From Cytidiella melzeri (taxonomy: Eukaryota; Basidiomycota; Agaricomycetes; Polyporales; Irpicaceae): a stretch of 64,000 nucleotides of DNA. The stretch is taken from assembly GCA_022592445.1 (NCBI GenBank), contig JABYQR010000088.1, forward strand, positions 1 through 64,000. The letters are read 5' to 3'. The position numbers and the translations under genes were made by a program. Below are positions 21,972 through 32,919 of this stretch, in pieces; the first letter of the stretch is position 1; each line of letters begins with the position of its first letter. The notes beneath the pieces were generated by a model. That model was not told the DNA's origin. It did not search any database and worked only from the letters and a program-made list of their open reading frames with translations.

Positions 21972-23248
21972 ATGTCAGACGCGAAAGGGCCAGCAATAAC
22001 TGCGAATAGACTGGCAATGTCCAAGGCTTTGGGAGCCGCTTTTTTGACACATCAAGTCGAGCAGCTCGAGCAGAAGGTTTTATCCGGTGGAGGGCGTGGT
22101 GGCGGAGGAAACTGGAGGGAAGGGAGGAGGACACAGATGTTCCATGGTAAAGGACCAGGACAAGCCGATCAAACGAGAGAACGAGGAGGCAACCAGAAGA
22201 GAGGGGGTGCACCCGGAGGAGGAGGAGTAGGACAGAAGGGACATCCGAGGCAGAATGTGAGCGGGCCAGGGTCAGAGCCAGAGTACCAGCGACGGTGGAA
22301 AGACGACACAAAGGACGAGAAGGACGCTGACATTGTGGTTGTCGATGCGAGCATCCTTGTCCATGCTATCGCGCACCTTAAGAAATGGTGTCGAGACGGG
22401 CGACAGGAAGTGGTTATCATCCCCCTTGAAGGTCTGTTTGTTTTCTTTCTCTCTTCTGCAACTCACAATGCTGACACCATGATACTATAGCTCTGAACAC
22501 GCTTGATCTGCTGAAGAAGGGCACGACTGCCCTTGCGCAGCGTGCGCGCGCAGCCTCTCGGATCCTCGAAGCCCAAGTTGGCACCAACCCGCGCATCCGA
22601 GTCCAGCAAGACGACGCCTTCGTCCTCTGGGGCGATATCCCGTTCTCAGACTCTACCGCCCCACCATTACCCAGCCCCGAGTGGGTTCGCCGCACCATCT
22701 GCTGCGCGCGCTGGGAAATGGAGCATCCCTCGCCTACCCCTCACACCCCTGTCGTCCCAAAGGTCATCCTCGCTATCTGCGTCGCAGACTCAGATAGCAC
22801 CCCAACGGCCGCTGCTCCCGCTGCATCCGTGTCTCCCGTGCCTCTCCCGGCACCTCAGCCAAACAAGTTTGAGCCCCGCTCCTCAGGCGCGCTGGTCCTC
22901 CAGTGGGCCAACCGAGCGGGTCTCGATGTCCTCGAAGTCCCTCCCAGCCCCAACATGCAAGGATCGCCCGTACCGGCAGGGGCAGTTGCCAAGGAAGGCG
23001 GAGGAGGTGGTAGACGATCTGGCGAGATGGGTCGTCGGTCCTCTGACGATGAGCGTGGCGGTGGTAGTAGAGGGAGCGGTGGACCGGGTGGTAGAGGTGG
23101 TGGTGGCGGACGTCGCAACAATCCTCATCAGCAAAGCAAGCCATTGGTTGAGCGGCCACCTGCCGTGATGGCGATGATGGAGGCTGTCTCCCAGCCGAGC
23201 CGCGTCGTTCGCGTACTTGCCAGAGGCGAGAAGTTGGACGCGAATTAA
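21972..23248 (+). CDS. PIN-domain protein, Nmd4/SMG6-like
   Basis: Two exons (21972-22431, 22491-23248) give 405 residues. A helical N-terminus is followed by a Gly/Arg-rich linker, then a PIN nuclease-like core: DIVVVDASILVHAIAHLKKW, VVIIPLEALNTLDLLKKG and ALAQRARAASRILE. After an insert rich in Ala/Pro comes SGALVLQWANRAGLDVLEV, and a long RGG-like tail (GGSRGSGGPGGRGGGG) of the kind that binds RNA. PIN proteins such as yeast Nmd4 and SMG6 act in mRNA decay. Acidic active-site residues beyond the first Asp are not all obvious, so catalysis is uncertain. Confidence 0.75.
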
Positions 23249-23902
23249 CATTTTGTGTTGGACACGCATAACTCTCAGGTATGCTGTATCCTTGTTCCTG
23301 TGCGATCTTTGACCTGATTTTTCTCTTGCCAGCCTTCAATTCGTATTTCAGCGGTTGAACAGTGACGTGCTGTCAAGAATAGCTATCTAGCACTGTGCTC
23401 TGCTTCTCAGCGAGCCTTGGCGGTGACCTGTGCAGCACTGGTGCGACGCTGTATCGATCTTCGCTGTTCCGCCCTTCCATCGCTGCAGATTCGCAAGTAG
23501 CATCCGTTTCGGCATTGGTCTCACGAACGCCTCCTGCCATACGCGTATGGCGCATCCCTAGGATTACGATTTCGACAAGGAAACTGTGAAGACGGCAGAA
23601 GAAAATACCACGACACTTCGAATCTGGATTTCTCATGGATTAGTGTAGTATGAGCTCAATCTTTGGCATCTTCTTTTCTGCGGCCGGTGAAGGAACAAAC
23701 GATGGTTCTGTCACTACCTATCTAGCCTGGTACATGTACTGTAGTCTGTAGCTACTTATATTCCAATACTTTCTTGATTTGACTCGAACAAGTCGCAATT
23801 GCCGATGTACGTGGAATTTGCACAGGGTCGGCATTGGAGATCGGATCACCCATAGAGTCTGCACTAGACAAAAAGACAAACCAAATCAAACGAGCTGCTT
23901 GC
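23249..23902. other. intergenic region between PIN gene and lamA
   Basis: The 3' flanks of two convergent genes, about 650 bp. Short open frames here overlap on both strands and match nothing I know. No repeat or RNA gene seen. Confidence 0.5.
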
Positions 23903-26900
23903 CTAAGACAGTACAACCAGAATTTGTCCCGGAGTGACCATGGCACCCTCCTTGACGCCATGTGCATATGCTTGTACAGTACGCCCTACGTTCTCCTCTC
24001 CAGCTTCAATATTGATTTCAGTCTTCATGGCCTCTAGCACGAGTAGGATGTCTTCGGCAGTCTTCACTGTGTACCCAGGGCGCTGTGTCAACTTCCACAC
24101 GCTAGCGCTGACCGAGGAGGTAACGTGAAATCCTGACGTTTCTGCCTGTTCACCATCTAAATAGCCGGGTGGGTTATGTTCAGAATGGTAATCAAATACA
24201 GAGCATCGACTCACCAGAGCGCGAAACATCAGTAGGGTCCTTAGCTAATTCAGCCTCTCGCTCAGCGCGTCGTCGCTGCTCCCATCTGCTGAGCAACACA
24301 TGTTCTCTGACGAATCATCAGCGCGTCGAATGAGCGAACGAGTATTGAAGCATACCTTGCTTCCTCGGAAGCTACCCCCTCAGCTTGGTGTCGACGAAAG
24401 GCATCAATCTCAGGCTGAATTGATTCGACAAAGGCGGTGTAGTCTGACATAGAGAACGTAGCAGGCTCAATCTGAACGTTTCATAGTCAACATCAGTCAT
24501 GGCTGCAGTGTGTGCTTTCATACCGTGAACTTATACTGTCCCGCGTCAAACTGTGTCTCGATCTGTTTCACCTCAACCATCAGTCCACGTTCAATATTAT
24601 TCAACCACTGACCTCAGAGTATTCAGCCTCAGTGATGACTTTGAAGGAAATCTGGAGAAACGCATCATCTCAGTACAAATCACAATCTGTGTGCGAGATA
24701 CCTGCCTGATCAAATGGTCGTAGCAGCCAAGGCGTATCAGGAGCAAAGTCTGCACCTCTTCCCCACGTTTGCCACGGAGGAAGCGTCCTCCCATAGAGCT
24801 GATATCCCCCTGGAGAATCAATGGGATATATCGCGGCCACCAGTCCAGCGATTCCCACCGCTCCCTGATTCAGCATTGTATCAACGAACAATCTTGAACT
24901 GAGAACTTGTCACTGAGTAACATACCCGAGGCGTGTATGTACGCGACGGATTCATCTTCTGTCCAACAAGGCGGCATCTCGGGTCGATCTGCGAGTCAAT
25001 GAGCAACTACAGAGGTGACTAGAGTTGAAAAACTCACTGGCACTAGAAAGGGGCACCCAAGATAGAAACCGACGCCAAATACAAGCTCAAGTTGTTGCAC
25101 GTTAGTACCACACTAGGCTCTGGATAACGCTACTCACCCAATCCGAATTGACAAGTAATTTCAGCGCTTCGTCGGCACCGCCTACTAAGCCGTTGTTTTT
25201 CGCCAAATAGTCGATATTGCTCGGCAGATACACGGCTTCATCTCGAGTTGTTCGCATATATCGCTCGAGAGCGTCTTTAGTCCAAGAGTCGTCAACGACA
25301 ATGGGGAATGTTATCCTCCGCCCTCTAAAGGTGACATCCCGCATAGATACCGGAAGAGATGATTCCGCGTCCATAAGGACTGCGAGTACATCCGACTGTG
25401 CAACGATGTCTGGATCAAAGCGCACCTATGAGTGCATGCCATCAGCAACGTGTTTGGAAGTATTGGAACGATAGATGACAGACATACCATCGTCGAACGG
25501 ATGCAGGGACTCAAGGCCCACACACCCTTGACATTCCGCGCGCGCACTGCATCTTCGAACGCGTGAATACGGGCTCGAACGTGTAAGTCAAGCTTAGCGT
25601 CACCATACTCAACAAGTATGGCGGCATCACCAGCCTGCGGCAGAGAACTCAGCAGGAGCACCCTCGTCAGGAAGGATGGCTGACCTGTCTAAACGTGACT
25701 CGCAGCCTCCCTGGGGCTTCCAACACCTTCAGCTTTGGATCTCGATGCTCGTCTGAACTCGCGGTAACTTCATAGATTTCACTCTCTCCATCAGGAAGCT
25801 CTTCACCAGACGTTGACATGACTCTAGCGACATCCAGAAGAAGACTCGAGACATTGTATGCGAGCTTCTGAGCGGCGTTGATTGTAACGCAGACAAATCG
25901 TACCGTCACCCCAGGACGCAATTGGCCCAGTTTCCACCTACCAAGTAACTCTTAGTGTCAAGTTCACGAGACCTAACCGAGTCCATCACTTACATTTCAG
26001 CCGAAGCAACCGTACACAGGCACACGTAACCACCCATGTCGGGGCCTTCGTTGCCTAGTATGACTGGTGTGTCTCCATTGATATTCACAGTCCCCAACGC
26101 GTATCCATTGTCGTGAATGTTGGAAGGATGACTCCCGCCTTCACCACCTGTTTCCCTTGCCCACTCAATCTTGGGGCCTTCCAAGCGGATACCCATCCGG
26201 TTGCTTGATGCGCTGACTCTCCAACGGGTAGCAAAAAAGTTGGCGCTGCCAGCAGCGGTGATGAACTCCTCATCACAATGAGGACCTGAGAGGCAGTAGA
26301 TAGTCCAATCATCCTCGGGATAAGAAGGGATCAGGCGTGGTGGGAGGGACAGAGCTCGGTCTGCCTCAGTTGGTGTGCATGATCCAAGGGTGATTTGGTC
26401 TCCCGCAACCAGGGCACGTCCCTATCAAGCAGTAATCAGCAGAAAGGACGTGCATGGTCGGCTACCGTCACGACTGACCTGGTACCCTCCGAGACCCAAC
26501 GAGGTCGATTTTGAGCCCAAATACTGCGGCACCTCTGGGAATCCACCTCTAACAGCTAGATACGTCCTCAAACCTTGACCAGTACCTTCGTGTACTTTGC
26601 CAATCGTCAGCTTGCTCGACTTCGGGACGATGACTTTGGCCCACATAGGTACTTCTTGCCCATTGACGGTGACCTTTGCAGATGCACCAGTGATGCAGAT
26701 GACGGCGGCAACATGGAAGAAAATGCGGCATCCGGCTGCAGGCAAGGTAATCTCGAGGCCTTCGGTACCTTCCGAGTTGCCAACAACGAGGTTGGCGATA
26801 CGCAGAGCTAAGGAGTCCATAGGTCCGCTACGGGGAATACCGATGCCGAGTCGCCTGCCTGGGAAGTCTTGTACTGTTGTCTCGATGCCGCCGCTGAGAA

Positions 26901-28664
26901 TGTCCATTGCTCTGAATGCCAGCGGTGAAAACTCTGGTTGAATGGGTATTGAAGATACAGATTACGTGCCTTGGTGTGAACTGAAAGTTGGTCAAGTACA
27001 TAGTTGTTGCCTTTCCCTCCGCAAATATGCTGTCCTCGCAAATTGCCCTCAAGTATGCCATATTGTTGGGTGGCCCCCAGATCTTACATTCTTGGAGCGC
27101 TTTCAACATGAGCTGCAACGTCTCGTCTCTGGTCCGACCTTTGATCACTATCTTCGCGGCCAGTGGGTCGTAAAATGGCGTGATAGTTGTCCCCGTCTGA
27201 ACCCACGTGTCGATACGCATCCACTCCGGCAAAGGCTGCGGGAATGCCACGTACTGGAGCACTCCCGGCGTAGGCTTAAAGTTCGCATCAGGGTTTTCAC
27301 AGTACACTCTGGATTGGATGGCCCAAGCGTCTGTCATAGGATGTGCGAAATACTGTTGAATGCGATCGAGTTTGCCTAGTAGAATCGCATTTGTTGTGGA
27401 AGCTTGTTCTGTGGCAGCTTGCAGCAACATAAGCTCGACAATGTCAAGAGAGGGACAGATGGCTTCAGTCACAGTGTGCTCAACCTTCCCAGGCGTTACG
27501 TTCAGTAAATGATGTCGTACAATCAACGAGCTTACCTGTATGCGAGTATTCATCTCCAAAAAGAAAAACTCTCCCGTAGTATCATCAACAACAAATTCGA
27601 CTGTCCCTATTCAGAGTGTCAAAAATAGGTAATGGCGCTTCGTGAAGTGCTGACCAGCTGAATTGTACCTGATAGACTCGCATAAGTGCACTGCTGCTTG
27701 GCACAAATTCTCTCGAACGCCTGGAGACTGTATTTAGCAGCAGCTAGTACCGAATAAACAAGTACTGGCATACCAGGATTCATAGCCATGTATGGGCTAG
27801 GAGCTTCTTCTATGACTTTCTGGTATCGCCTCTGTACACTACATTCGCGCTCTCCCATATGAATAACCCGGCCTTGACCGTCTCCGAAGATCTGTAATTG
27901 AACTATTGTGTAGCCGTTTGAGACGGTGATACATCGTTGTGTTCTTACCTGAACCTCAACGTGCCTCGCGGCAGTGATGTAACGCTCCAAGAAGAGCCCG
28001 GAATCGTGGAACAGGGTCTAAATCACTCTGTCAGCGGCAGGTGAAGCTGAATCACAGAATGGGTTACCTCTGCACGTTCACGGGTAGCGTCGAATCTCGC
28101 CTTGACATCGTCCTCACTGGTACAGACCATCATCCCCATACCGCCTCCGCCGGCTGTGGCTTTCATTACGATCGGATAGCCAATTGTCCTTGCGACCTCG
28201 ACCGCCTCGTCGACACCTGTTAGCAACACCCCTTCACCCGGAACGACTGGAACGCCTGCTTTCTGGGCAATCCTCCTAGCCTCATGTTTCAACCCCATAC
28301 AGCGCACGATATCAGGCCTTGGCCCGACCCACGAAACACCGTTCTCTTGTAAGGCAACGGCGAAATTTGCATTTTCCGACAGAAAGCCATACCCTGGGTG
28401 CACGAGGGTTACGCCATGCTTTACACAGATCTCCACAATCTCTTCGATGTCCGTATAGCCGCGGGCGTTGGACGCTGGGTCAATGTCGTGTGTGCGCAGG
28501 GGGACGGCCTCATCTGCGAGGATAACGTGTGCGGAAGTTGCGTCGCATTGCGTGTATATCGCTAGAGTAGGGATTTGAAGACGACGAGCCGTGCGTAGGA
28601 TTCGAACGGCTATTTCCCCACGGTTTGCAACCAGCAGTTTCTGACGGGTCCAATCTAGAGGCAT
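23903..28664 (-). CDS. lamA: biotin-dependent lactam/urea carboxylase-like enzyme (BC-PxpC-PxpB-BCCP)
   Basis: A gene of about 17 exons and roughly 1,200 residues, starting at the ATG at 28664. Domain order: biotin carboxylase ([23 protein letters not shown]-grasp loop [11 protein letters not shown] at about 170; [15 protein letters not shown] at about 307), an AHS2/PxpC-like domain from about residue 480 ([39 protein letters not shown]), an AHS1/PxpB-like domain from about 850 ([17 protein letters not shown], then [20 protein letters not shown]), and a C-terminal biotinyl domain with VLEAMKTE, where Lys carries biotin. This is the architecture of urea carboxylase and of Aspergillus LamA. The amidase of Dur1,2 is absent. 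One intron (26912-26969) has a GC donor. It is divergent from lamB. Substrate is inferred. Confidence 0.9.
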
Positions 28665-28993
28665 GCTGGATGAGGTCGGTGAGGACAAGTCTGCAGAGTC
28701 AGCGTCGAGAGATTGCTCAACCTTTCTCGCGGACTCTGCAGACTCAGGCTGTCCACGGCCGGCGAGGAGTATCAGCTAATCAGGGTGGGTAGAGATACGT
28801 ACTGGTCATGAGGTGTGCGAGTGCCACCACTCACACTGAAGCATGTTCCCAATAGTGGGTTTGCTACCCACGCCTGAGCATGTATATAGTTGAGTAACCT
28901 GGCAGCACGATGTTATGACAAGACTTGGTTCTTGGTTATCTGTGCACTCACTGTAGCCTTCGTAGTGACCATTATCGCATACAATCCCTCTAG
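28665..28993. promoter_or_regulatory. divergent promoter of lamA and lamB
   Basis: The 329-bp spacer carries two HGATAR sites on the minus strand, AGATAA (28936-28941) and CGATAA (28972-28977), the consensus for GATA-type nitrogen regulators. A TATATAG sequence lies near 28889. A 13-bp perfect inverted repeat flanks the lamA side. The arrangement suggests joint regulation by nitrogen status, which is inference. Confidence 0.55.
28688..28744 (-). promoter_or_regulatory. long hairpin in the lamA leader
   Basis: Positions 28688-28700 (AGTCTGCAGAGTC) and 28732-28744 (GACTCTGCAGACT) are perfect 13-bp inverted repeats. Inner segments CGAGA (28706-28710) and TCTCG (28725-28729) continue the stem, leaving a 14-nt loop. 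The structure lies 24 to 80 nt upstream of the lamA start codon, so it is probably in the 5' leader or just in the promoter. Confidence 0.65.
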
Positions 28994-30320
28994 ATGCCTT
29001 CCAAACTGCGGTTGACTGTCAATTGCGACATGGGAGAGGTAAGTACCTTGACAAGGTGGTGGTCACATCTGAAAGCGGAGCGCCTTTTACGAACGGACTC
29101 TGGCCGCGGCTTCATCTTGACCTTCAATCAGCTGCATGTCGCCTTTAACTAACATATTTGTGACAATGGCAGGGGTATTCTCTCTACAAGATGGTGAGTA
29201 TATCTCCAGTCTAAACATGGAACGAGACGCTAGCTGACTTTCCTGCTACAGGGTGAGGATGAGCAGCTCATGCAGACAATTCATCTCGCAAACGTCGCTT
29301 GTGGCTTCCATGCTGGGTGCGCTGCATAGCTGATCAACGCCAGCCGTAGATTGACTCCAAGAGCTTAGAGATTTCTCAATAATGGACAAGACCGTGCAGC
29401 TAGCGAAGCAGCACGGCGTCCTCATCGGCGCCCACCCCTCGTTACCAGATAGGCAAGGATTCGGACGAAGAGAAATGAAGATGGATGCGGTGGGTCATCT
29501 CCGCGCAGAATGACATTTACAATTGCTCACGTACCGTGATCATGCAGGACGAACTCAACAAATGCATCACATACCAGGTCGGCGCGCTGTGTGGTTTCCT
29601 CACCAAGCACGGCCTGACACTAAATCACGTACGTGTTCTCAGCACTACTGCGAGGTATACAGCTGCTCATTCCAAGGGGCAGATCAAGCCTCATGGTGCC
29701 ATGTACGGCATGATATCGCGAGACATTGTTCTCGCGCGAGCTGCCACCGAAGTTGCCAAGTCGTTCAACGTCGCCTTAATGGGCCTCGCAGGGACCTGTC
29801 ATCAGCAGGCAGCCACTGAGCTTGGTGTTCCATTTATAGCTGGTGCGTAGAGTATAGGATGAACTGCTTCTTCTATACGCTGACCCGAATGTACGAAGAA
29901 TGGTTTGCTGACCTTGAGTATAGTCCGGAAGGCACCCTCCTTATCACAAGGTCCGTCACAAGTTTGGCGCAACGACTAGATGTGCTCAATTTTTTTCTTT
30001 AGGGAGCATGTACCTGTCTCTACATCAACTGTGCGGGAACGGGTGTGTACCGATGTTGATATTCTATTGCGCTTCATACCTACGATAGGTGCCAGGTTCA
30101 AACACTGATGGAAAAGCACGAGATTACTACGGTCGCTGGTACTGTACCTCTTCCAGATGATGTTACCGAGGTGTCGATCTGCTGCCATTCGGACACTCCT
30201 GTGCGTTGTCTTGCTGCCGTTTTGCGGTTGTTCTCTGACTAATTGTGCTTGTTGCAGGGAGCCGTAGAGATTGCTGCAGTGGTAAAGGCATTAGTAGATA
30301 CGCATAATACGGGTGGCTAG
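28994..30320 (+). CDS. lamB: LamB/YcsF family protein (5-oxoprolinase subunit A type)
   Basis: Ten exons (28994-29038, 29173-29193, 29252-29316, 29369-29489, 29548-29628, 29683-29842, 29899-29950, 30003-30042, 30096-30200, 30258-30320) join to 250 residues, the usual length. Motifs: [73 protein letters not shown], and HSDTPGAVEIA. This is the PxpA fold; bacterial PxpA works with PxpB and PxpC to open 5-oxoproline using ATP, and Aspergillus LamB is needed to use 2-pyrrolidinone. Here the PxpB and PxpC parts are in the neighbouring divergent gene. The second exon is only 21 nt. Confidence 0.93.
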
Positions 30321-30521
30321 AAGAGCTCAGTATGCTTTCAAACTAGTACTATTTCGACCAAAGTATACAAGCATGCTTTAGATCTGAATATCTGATCGAG
30401 CCGTGAGCGTTTGAACGGGCGCTCGGATCCATTCTAGAGTACAAGCGCACCTGCGCTCTTTACCACGTCCTCCTCGACGACCACAACTACTTCGACAACG
30501 CAAGCGACTTTGTCAAGCACC

Positions 30522-32682
30522 ATGTTGCTCGAGCGTATATTCTCGCAGCTGCCGTTTGCACTTTTACTATGCTCTCTCACTCTCGCCAGCGCAGCACCTG
30601 CGGGCGCAGAGTCGACAGTAGAGCTTACAGTATTGACATCTGACAACTTCAAAGGCACTATCTCCAAGGGCGTATGGTATGTAAGACGCTTCGTATAACG
30701 GCGTTTGAGCTTATTCTGCACCCAGGCTCATCGAACATTTCTCACCATACTGTGGCCACTGTCGCAAGTTTGCCCCTACCTGGCAGGAGCTTGTAGAGGA
30801 GAATCAGAAGCAAGACGACCCTGGGATACATCTTGCCCAAGTGAATTGTGCAGTGGATGGAGGTACGTGCTATGTCTACCAGCTAGAAATTTATTCACAT
30901 GCCCTGCAGACCTCTGTAAACAGAACAATGTGGAAGGGTACCCCCAAATGAACCTGTATAAAGACGGGCAATTCGTCGAGACCTGGAAAGAAGCACGAGA
31001 GCTAGACAAACTCCGTGACTATCTCGCCATACATGCGCGGCCGAGCAAGACCCCCTTCATTGAGACCGAGGAGAGCATATTGGGGCCAGAACAGCCCGAG
31101 CCTGGCAAGGAGCACAATCCGACAGGGACAGTATTGGTCCTGAACGAAGACAACTTTGAGCAGACGCTACAGGGAGGTCATGTCTTTGTCAAGTTTTACG
31201 CCCCATGGTAAGTGGTTCGTCTTCGTCCTATGGATAGTATGCTTCAATTCCATGCAGGTGCGGACATTGCAAGAAGCTCGCCCCTGTGTGGACACAGCTA
31301 GCTGCAGAAATGCGAGGCAAACTCAACATTGCCGAAGTAGACTGTGAAAGTAACGCAGGACTTTGCCGTACACAGGAAATTTCAGGCTATCCCATGCTAT
31401 TCTACTATGGCCAGCGGGGACATGGAAAGACGGAGTACACAGGGCACCGCAAGATTGAGAATCTCCGGGCTTTTGCTGAGAAGATATCGGGGCCGTAAGT
31501 GCTTGAGACCACGAATCACAACCTGCAAGCTAATAGTCCATGCTCGATCAGTGCTGTACAATCTATTCAGTATGAAGCGTTCGACACCGAAGTCGCCAAA
31601 CATCATTCCCTCTTCCTACTATTACGTCCAGTCAGTGATGTCGCATCCCTAGTACGTATTTAATCAGTAGCTCCGCGGCATTCAGCTCATGGCGATTCCC
31701 CAGAAACTGGTGTTGAAAGCGTCTCGTGCTTTATTCGGCACACCTCCGGTTTACGCTTCAACATCGCCAGCGTTCTACGAAAGGTTCAACATCAACCCCG
31801 CTTCAGCCGTTGTGCTCTCTTTGAAAGATTTCGATCGCACTTCCCCAGCCGGCATCTACCATCTCGACACCAACGTTGCGTCGAAGGATGTGGAGAGCTT
31901 GAGCAACTGGGTGTGTTCTTTCATCTTCATATTGTCGCTCGCTTTTTGGCATTGACATCTCCTCAGCTTATCAGAAACCGTCTGCCCATGAGCATGCAGC
32001 TAGAGTCTGACACATTCCAGGATATCATGTTTGCTCCACACAAGCCACTCGTAGTCATCACCGCTGTACCTCATTCAAAGCTAAGCGGTGCCTCAGACAG
32101 AGTAAGGACCGTTGCTGCACAGTGGAAAGACCGCCAAGGCTCAAACGACGTCGTGTTCACGTGGATGGACTCGGACAAGTGGGCGAAGTGGCTCAAGAGC
32201 ATGTACGGCATCGTAGCGGATGATTCGGCCCACGTCGTCATCGCAAATCATTCGGTGAGTTGCGCTCGCACAGTTAACTTGTGCGTCAATTTAACGCGAC
32301 ATCCTCAACAGCGTCTGATATATCACGACACCGACCAGATGGGGGAGAAGATTAAATTGTCTCCAATCAGCATTACTTCAGCGCTGACCGGCGCATTGGC
32401 TGGAACGATACCATACCACCATTCAGAGAATATCATAGAGCGAATGGCACGCGTGCGTATCGTCTCATTACATCATTCCAAACCAGTAGGCTCACACAAA
32501 TCTCTCCCCAGTATATTAACGACAAACTCATGTTCATCGAACACGTCGTCTCTTATCACCCATGGGCTACTAGCCTGTTCGTCATCGGAACTCTCGCCGT
32601 CTTATTCATCTATCTCAGACGGATGTGGACGCAGGAGTCCGCGTATGCCGATGAAATGGCCAGGAAGATACGACGGGACTGA
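30522..32682 (+). CDS. membrane-anchored protein disulfide isomerase-like protein
   Basis: Nine exons (30522-30676, 30726-30862, 30910-31207, 31258-31494, 31552-31651, 31686-31910, 31967-32254, 32312-32452, 32512-32682) give 583 residues. A signal peptide (MLLERIFSQLPFALLLCSL) is followed by two thioredoxin domains with CGHC active sites, SPYCGHCRKFAP near residue 61 and PWCGHCKKLAP near 198. Then come non-catalytic thioredoxin-like regions and a C-terminal membrane helix (WATSLFVIGTLAVLFIYL) with a basic cytosolic tail ending KIRRD. This is the layout of ER membrane oxidoreductases such as TMX3 or yeast Eps1. Both Trp/Cys codons of the two active-site regions are split by introns of the same phase, suggesting domain duplication. 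Confidence 0.9.
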
Positions 32683-32919
32683 GTTGCAGAGATGCAGGAT
32701 TCCTTCATTACATGTAGTCGTATATTATTCGCATTATATTATTCTATGTTTTTAATGTCGTACGTTATGATGGGGGTCGTTAAGAATACGGACGACATGC
32801 GTCAAGCAAGGAAAAATCTTGAGCAAGCTCGAAACCCTTCCTGGAAGCCAAGATAAATATGCAAACTCCGAGGTGGGTGCGCACGCGTAAAAGAAGTGAG
32901 TGGTGGTGTGTGGTGGTGA

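Noticed and set aside
22773..23339. Long minus-strand frames opposite the PIN gene.
   Set aside because: They arise from the Gly/Arg/Pro-rich coding sequence read backwards.
23903..28664. Calling lamA a urea amidolyase (Dur1,2).
   Set aside because: The allophanate hydrolase (amidase) domain is absent and the neighbour is lamB.
28688..28744. Inverted repeat as a transcription terminator.
   Set aside because: It lies upstream of a start codon, has no T tract, and fungi do not use hairpin terminators.
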